The position numbers were made by a program, and so were the translations under genes. DNA of 64,000 nucleotides from Onchidella celtica (taxonomy: Eukaryota > Mollusca > Gastropoda > Systellommatophora > Onchidiidae), in contig OZ007570.1 of the NCBI GenBank assembly GCA_963931925.1, forward strand, positions 45,185,691 through 45,249,690, written 5' to 3'. Shown piece after piece: positions 58,416 to 64,000 of this stretch. Each line of letters opens with the position of its first letter. The stretch's first letter is position 1. The notes under the pieces are model-generated. The model had not been told where the DNA came from. It searched no databases and was given only the letters and a program-made list of their open reading frames with translations.

Positions 58416-58855
58416 TGTTTTAAAAAATGAAAAAGTACTCAAATGTACGGAAACGCTTGCGTAAAGAAATTCATATCGATCTTAAAATGCAGTCACCTTC
58501 CCCTGTTTCATCAGATTTCTAGATCATCCAGGAGCAACAAAATAGTAAGTACACACGACATCAAACGGAGAAAGATACAGAAGAAGACCGTTTTTGCCCT
58601 GCGCAGTACCCCTTAACTAGGCATTTTAGCTAGAGACGTGTGCCATATTTCTCGAAGGTTCCTTACCAATACCAAATCACTTCATGTAGGCCTGTTGTTG
58701 AGTTTATTGAGTCGTGATATATTATGTTGATTTAAAGATGCGTGTGTTATGTGTACCGCGTATGTGCCCTTAAACGCTCTGTGAAAGAGAATACCCCACA
58801 TGGGATACTAAAGCAATTCTTATCTCTTATCTTTTATCTCATTTTTTTTGTTTTT
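58416..58855 (+). mobile_element. Dispersed repeat H, longer copy 2
   Basis: Partner of 38343-38745. Its 3' end CGCTCTGTGAAAGAGAATAC, CACATGGGATACTAAAGCAA and TTCTTATCTCTTATC is the same end seen in the minus copies at 18951 and 41023. Confidence 0.75.
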
Positions 58856-59540
58856 GTTGTTGTATTCACAACATGCTGACCTGTCCTGCCGTTTGGGCCT
58901 AGTGGTCTTCATCGTCTTCATGTTCATGTGAATAACGTCATTATTATGGTCGCGATATCATCGTCCTCCTCCTCCTCCTCATCAATGTTTTGGACAAAGT
59001 TGAGAGAGGAGAGTGAGTGAGGGAATGTGTGTGTGTGTGGGGGGAGGTGGGGGGAGAAGAGGGCATTGTTGACTTTAAGGATTAGCCTCTTGGGCTTACT
59101 TGTAATAGTTTACCGAGATATCAGGAGCTGATCTTCAATAGTACACTGACACCTTAAGGGCTTGCTTCTAATTATTCACCCACAGACGTAAACATTTGCA
59201 TTTAGGAAAGAAATTGAGTGTGTGTGTTTGTGTGTGTTGGGAGGAGGGACGGGCTGGCTCCTTCGATCCTGCCCTTCCATGAAATAAATCAGCATTGTGC
59301 TGGCAGTGTGACCTGTTGATGGTCTGGGCGAGCACTGTGTTGTTCTTTAGTCTCGTTCGATGTGCCCACTCAGCATCTGTAGGTTTATGATTCTCTCGCG
59401 TGTGCGTTGGGCAATAGAGACGAGACATGTTCTGTTTTTGCATCTTTTTGGCAGAAATAAAATAACGATAAATGAACTCGCCACGTCGTGGAAGCTTAGG
59501 ATAGATCCAGTTCAACAGTAACAGCTTAACAACAAATCAT
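58856..59540. other. Unique sequence, nothing recognised
   Basis: (CTC)n near 58965-58980 and GT/G-rich patches near 59025-59055 and 59217-59240. No gene was recognised. Confidence 0.35.
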
Positions 59541-59542
59541 GG

Positions 59543-59637
<95 letters not shown>

Positions 59638-59810
59638 GCGAGCGAGGGAAGGTGGGTGGATGGATAGATGGATGGGTGGGTAGATGGATGGAACGATGGA
59701 ACGGACAGACAGACAAACAGACGGGCGGATGGATTGTCGGACAAACAGATGGACAGATAGATAGGTCTAGACAGACAGATAGATAGATAGACAACTAGCT
59801 AGATAGATAG
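59541..59810. repeat. GATA microsatellite with GGAT/CAGA flanks
   Basis: (GATA)n at 59543-59636, then GGAT/GGAC and CAGA blocks, ending in a short (GA)n. It mirrors the organisation of the array at 2344-2755. Confidence 0.95.
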
Positions 59811-60284
59811 AGAGAGAGAGAGGCAGCCTTAAATGATGATAATATGACTGAGTGTTTCGGCTTAGAAGCAGTGTTGGATTTCAGATGATGCATGGGCATT
59901 TCTCGTTGTGTTTCCCTCTGTTGTTGTGGGCAACCGCTCATCGTCAACAACAATAACAACATTAATGTAACTTGATATGCAGAAATAAGAGTTGCATGTC
60001 AAATGTCAAACAGAGCTTATAGCTAGAAACGAGTGCTCAGTCGTATTAAGCTCGCGTGTTCCATCATCATTGCCTTCAGTATTGTTATTGCTGCAGGCTG
60101 TAAATACGACCCCAGGAGACTGCAACTATACAGTTAGCGTTAATTTTAATGTTAATTCTTATTGATGAATGTCTGGGACACAGACATCTATAGACTTGGG
60201 ACTGGGTTTAATGCCGTGTCCACAACGGGAAAGGCAAGATGAGAGTCAAGACTTGAATGGTGACAAATTATCTATTGGCATGTG
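59811..60284. other. Unique sequence, nothing recognised
   Basis: No repeat or motif was recognised. Confidence 0.3.
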
Positions 60285-60790
60285 GGTTATCAGCTTGTCT
60301 GCTGACCTACCTGGCTGTCTGCCTGCCTACCAACCTGTCTACTTATACCTACAAACGACATGCCTACATGGCTATTTAATTACTCATTTACTAATCTTCC
60401 TTCCCATCCAACCACCATACAATCTACCTAGATAACTATCTAATTACCTGTATACTTATCTCCTTTACCATCCATCCACCTAATAATCTACCTACGTAAA
60501 TATGTGATTACATGTGTACCTATCTCCCTTACCATCCAACCACCTAACAGTCTACGTAGATAACTAGCTACCTACTTACTTATCTTCCTTCCCATGCTTT
60601 CACTTAACAGTCTACCCATGTACATACCGATCTAAATACCTATCTAATCTTCATGCCCATCCACCCACTTAACAAGCAATCTACCTACATATCTATCCAA
60701 TTATATATATATTATACTCATCTTCATGCCCATCTATCCTCCTAACAATCTACCTGCTTAAACACGCATCTAATCACCAGTATAGTGTCG
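60285..60790. repeat. Degenerate CTAC/CTAT-rich low complexity
   Basis: Loose period of roughly 80-90 bp (ATCTTCCTTCCCAT, ATCTCCCTTACCAT, ATCTTCATGCCCAT, each followed by CCA(C)CTAACA(A)TCTAC) built from decayed tetranucleotides. Confidence 0.6.
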
Positions 60791-61726
60791 TCTTCCAAGG
60801 AATTGCAAGGCTGCAAACATTTTATTGTGGGTATCTCAACAGCGATCGTCTTCTGTTATCCTGTAACACCTTCTATTCCCCTTCTAAATATACATACACT
60901 CACTCAGTCTGGTATCATTTACGCAACATCAAAGCACTTGTTTCTGTCATGCCCTGCATAACTCCAAAGTCAATCATCTCATCATAGTATGAGTTTTGCA
61001 GTACAAAACGGATCTATGCTCCGTAAGGAAATACTAATGTGGACGATTATCGAAATGCCCGCCGTGTACATCCCAAAGAAGGTTTGCCAAGAACTGCGAT
61101 ATCCACTTTGTCGAAGTTTCGAATTATGAAGTACATGTACATGACTGTATTTTAAAAAAAATTGCCATGAACATTTTTTGGGCAGGTTCATGGGGGAGAC
61201 AACCTTTAAGAAATAGGTCGCCAAGAGAGACGAGCAAATTTAACTGGGGAAGAACCGACATAGCACTTGCTCATTTCTTTGACACTTCATGAGTAGAGTC
61301 AATTCAGATGTGAATACTGCCTTAATGAAAGCCTTAAAGCCACCGTGGCTTGCTGATATTGATAAATGCGAGTGGTTGGCTCACGTGTACAGTCGGCACT
61401 AATCCTCAGCCTCGCCCCTCCCCCTCCCGAACTCCACAACCCCTTCACCCCCACCACCACACGCAAACAGTCACACAGTTCCCCGCTAACTGTGGCAAAC
61501 ATTTCACATTGGCGACCGTAATTCTGTGAATAGGAATGACGTAGATTGGCTGTAGGTTAGTCCCAGGTGATTATGCCATTTGAACTCCGGCGGACTCGAG
61601 TTAGGGAATATTCATACATATTAATACAAACATCAGTCATTCAGAGTCCGCAGAGAATCCCATTTCACTCTGCGGTCTCACAGTTCAAGGCCTTTACTGC
61701 GTCGTAAAATCCTTGTAGAATAGACC
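60791..61726. other. Unique sequence, nothing recognised
   Basis: A C-rich patch near 61410-61455. Minus frames at 60982-61224 and 61299-61502 have no motif. Confidence 0.35.
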
Positions 61727-62370
61727 TTTCTTCTATTCAGGAATTCCCATGTTCAATAGGTCTCCTGTTTATGGAACTCAGTGGAAAATATCGTATGATA
61801 TTAAGTTCATTCAGGGGGTCTGAAATCCATCTTCTGTCCTGTTCTAAATCCCCAGGTTACCCTTTTAAGGACTTTCGTTTGACGTGGGAATTCTAATATT
61901 CAAGAGCTTTGCTATTCTGTCTGGAACGTTAGTATAGTCTACGGTATATTATTATGTCCGCCCCGATGTTCGAAAATCCTACTCATGTCCTGTTCTAAAT
62001 TCCTTGTTACCCTTTTTGGGGCTTTTGTTTGACGTGGGAATTCTGATATTCAGGAGCTTTGGTGTTCTGGAACGCTCCTAAAGACTACGGTATAATATCA
62101 TGTCCACCCTGGTGTTCGAAAATCCAACTCATGTCCTGTTCTAAATTTCTTGGTTACCCTTTTGAGGGCTTTCGTTTGACGTGGGAATTCCAATATTCCA
62201 GAGCTTTGGTGTTCTGGAACATTAGTAGAAACTACTGTATAGTATTAATATGTCCAACCCGGAGTTTGAAAATCCTACCTTTGTACTGTTCTGACTTCTT
62301 TTTAAACTTTAGTAGGAAGTATATTCCCACTCTGGAATTCTTAATAAAATTCAGGAGCTCTGATGATCTC
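61727..62370. repeat. Minisatellite, about 147-150 bp units, 4 copies
   Basis: GTCCTGTTCTAAAT occurs at 61836, 61986 and 62133, with a diverged GTACTGTTCTGACT at 62283. Each is followed by GGTTACCC or a relative, CGTTTGACGTGGGAATTC and AGAGCTTTG, and then GTCTACGGTAT or a relative. Confidence 0.85.
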
Positions 62371-63454
62371 ACTGATGGATATATAAACTTTCCACCACTT
62401 CCCATCATAACCGTTTTGGAAAACACATCATGAATCAGTTTTGTAGCGCAAACATGACCTGTTCTTCCAAGTCAAAACACCGAAACAACGAGAAATGTCC
62501 TGTTTTAGAGCGTCCAGTTTTTGTAATTTGGCGCATTAAAACTCAAGAGGTTCGTGCTGGGGAACGGAGGTGGGAATTTAGGGTAACAGTCAAGAGGGCA
62601 ACCATTTTCGGACCTAAGGCTCTGCACCAAACGAATCCTTTATTTTAATTAAATGGTATTGCAGAAAAAAGCGATAACACTAGAGTTTCTTGAAAAAGTT
62701 ACAGACAAAATCTTTAATGAGATTGTTCATCTGGCCGTATCAAATGTAGTGAGTTTTAGATTTGATGTTTTTCTTTCTAGTTAATTATGCACAGGGATTA
62801 TTTCTTTAAATTCGGAGAATGAACGAACGAACGAATACACATACACACATACGAGAGAGAGATAGAGAGAAAAAAGGGGGGGGGGGACACAAAACCATGG
62901 ATGTTGCAGAATAGATGGTCTGAGGCAGCGGTTTAGTGATAAGGTCTTTACAGCCATCAGAACCTGTCTGTATAGCAGCATCAGTATCTAGTGCATAATC
63001 CTGTGGTGCCCTGACACAAAGTGAAGTATCCAAAACATTTGAAACTTCTCAAACTGATTTGAAATAGGTAAAAAAAAGAAAAGAAATGGGGGGGGGGGGG
63101 AGCGGCGGCGGCAAAAATATAAATATTTATAATTAAAAATACCCCCCCCCTCCCCCCAATGTTGACAGATTGGAAAGTGCCTCCCACGAGACGCCAGATG
63201 ACGTATTTCAAGTACTGGACTTCGGGCACTTGAGGTTTAGAATAGACCATCGTATTGAAGTCAATTGTCGTAAAGAAGAGAGTCTTAAAACGGAATGCTT
63301 GTGTTGTCTTCTCCGACTTGTTTTAGGTCTCTGTTTTAGGGGATTCGCTGCCTCTTGGCACTTACATCCCACTATTCTTGTTTTTATGTTTCTTGTTAAT
63401 GCTTTTTGTTTATTTTCATGCTAGGCATTTTTGGGGGCGGGGGGGGGGGGGGGT
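62371..63454. other. Unique sequence with G/C homopolymers
   Basis: G11 at 62876-62886, G13 at 63088-63100, C9TC6 near 63142-63157 and a G-run near 63433-63453 abutting the SINE. Frames here have no motif. Confidence 0.4.
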
Positions 63455-63709
63455 TGTTTTTAATTTTGCCCGGGCAGCGACCGTGTTAGCCCTGCTCTTC
63501 TCGATTTCCAACTGCCAAGGTATCTTAAAAGTGCGCAACGTGCACACAGCGTCCTTATCCGAGAAGACTAGGTGCTCGATCCTTCCTACCATAGGATCAG
63601 GGACAGGAATTTCCCTCCAGAATTCGAACATGCTTGCACCGACGGGGTCTCGAACCCGGTACCTCCGGCAGGAGAGGCCAACACCTTGCCTCTAGACCAA
63701 CGCGTCCCC
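63455..63709 (-). mobile_element. tRNA-derived SINE family S1, copy 3
   Basis: On the minus strand: GGGGACGCGTTGGTCTAGAG, GCAAGGTGTTGGCCTCTCC, B box GGTTCGAGACC (63646-63656), GAGCACCTAGTCTTCTCGGA, TAAGGACGCTGTGTGCACGT, TTGGAAATCGAGAAGAGCAG and the 3' end GTCGCTGCCCGGGCAAAATT. It is closest to copy 1. Confidence 0.9.
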
Positions 63710-64000
63710 TATCTTCCCCGACTTCTGCTACCTGAAAAAAAAGATAACAACCCTGAGTCGATTAATCAACTGCTGAGTCCGTACAAAAGGGAGAACGTGT
63801 GGGAGAGACCAAGGATTACTCCGCTGACATTAGTTTGAAAGTGATTCCACAGGAGACGGGATTGTGTTTCCGTGTCCTCGTGAGCCACAGGCATGTGTGA
63901 AAGTGGCACGAGCTTTCCAAATATAGCGATGACGATTGGTTGGCGGTGAGGACTCGGATTTGTCACTGTCGTTCTGTAATAAATAAACCCAGACACTTTA
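63710..64000. other. Unique sequence to window end
   Basis: No repeat or coding motif was recognised. Confidence 0.3.

Overview
This is eukaryotic, mostly non-coding DNA. There are no operons, no bacterial-type genes, no rRNA and no CRISPR. It is AT-leaning and full of microsatellites, minisatellites, long G/C homopolymers, a tRNA-derived SINE, non-LTR retrotransposon pieces, Helitron-like ends, MITEs and solo LTRs. This mixture fits an invertebrate genome, and I would guess a lophotrochozoan, perhaps a mollusc. The species cannot be told from the sequence. I find no host gene that I can name. The best host-gene candidate is a 107-codon minus-strand reading frame at 5142-5465 with a good start context.

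Layout. 1-7 kb: mostly unique DNA with CT/GA and GATA low-complexity blocks and the candidate coding exon. 7-13 kb: the densest mobile-element cluster. It holds a MITE (M1), a SINE, an M1 copy split by a hAT-like MITE, a LINE tail, and a three-unit Helitron-like tandem array into which a 5'-truncated LINE with an open 419-codon frame has inserted (11-bp target duplication). 13-21 kb: CATC and AAAT satellites, a CpG-rich patch, LINE/SINE 3' ends and a duplicated M1 copy. 21.9-25.9 kb: a poly-G-bearing minisatellite, a self-amplified MITE (M3), a SINE, a hAT MITE with an 8-bp target duplication, and a decayed minisatellite. 30-38 kb: hAT and Helitron remnants, a solo LTR (5-bp target duplication) inside a duplicated sequence, and an LTR-like block. 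38-50 kb: several pairs of unclassified dispersed repeats, more M1 copies, a 72-bp in-frame minisatellite and a compound microsatellite. 50-64 kb: a second solo LTR of the same family in reverse orientation, a 147-bp TA-flanked MITE, more dispersed repeats, a ~148-bp minisatellite and a third SINE copy.

How it fits together. The window records successive insertions: LINE into Helitron array, hAT-like MITE into M1, LTR into a local duplication. In three cases a second copy inside the window shows what the empty site looked like, so the target duplications can be read directly. I see no coherent new gene system. The notable biology is nested transposition and local amplification of short elements. 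All family assignments rest on visible structure (termini, target duplications, motifs), not on database searches.
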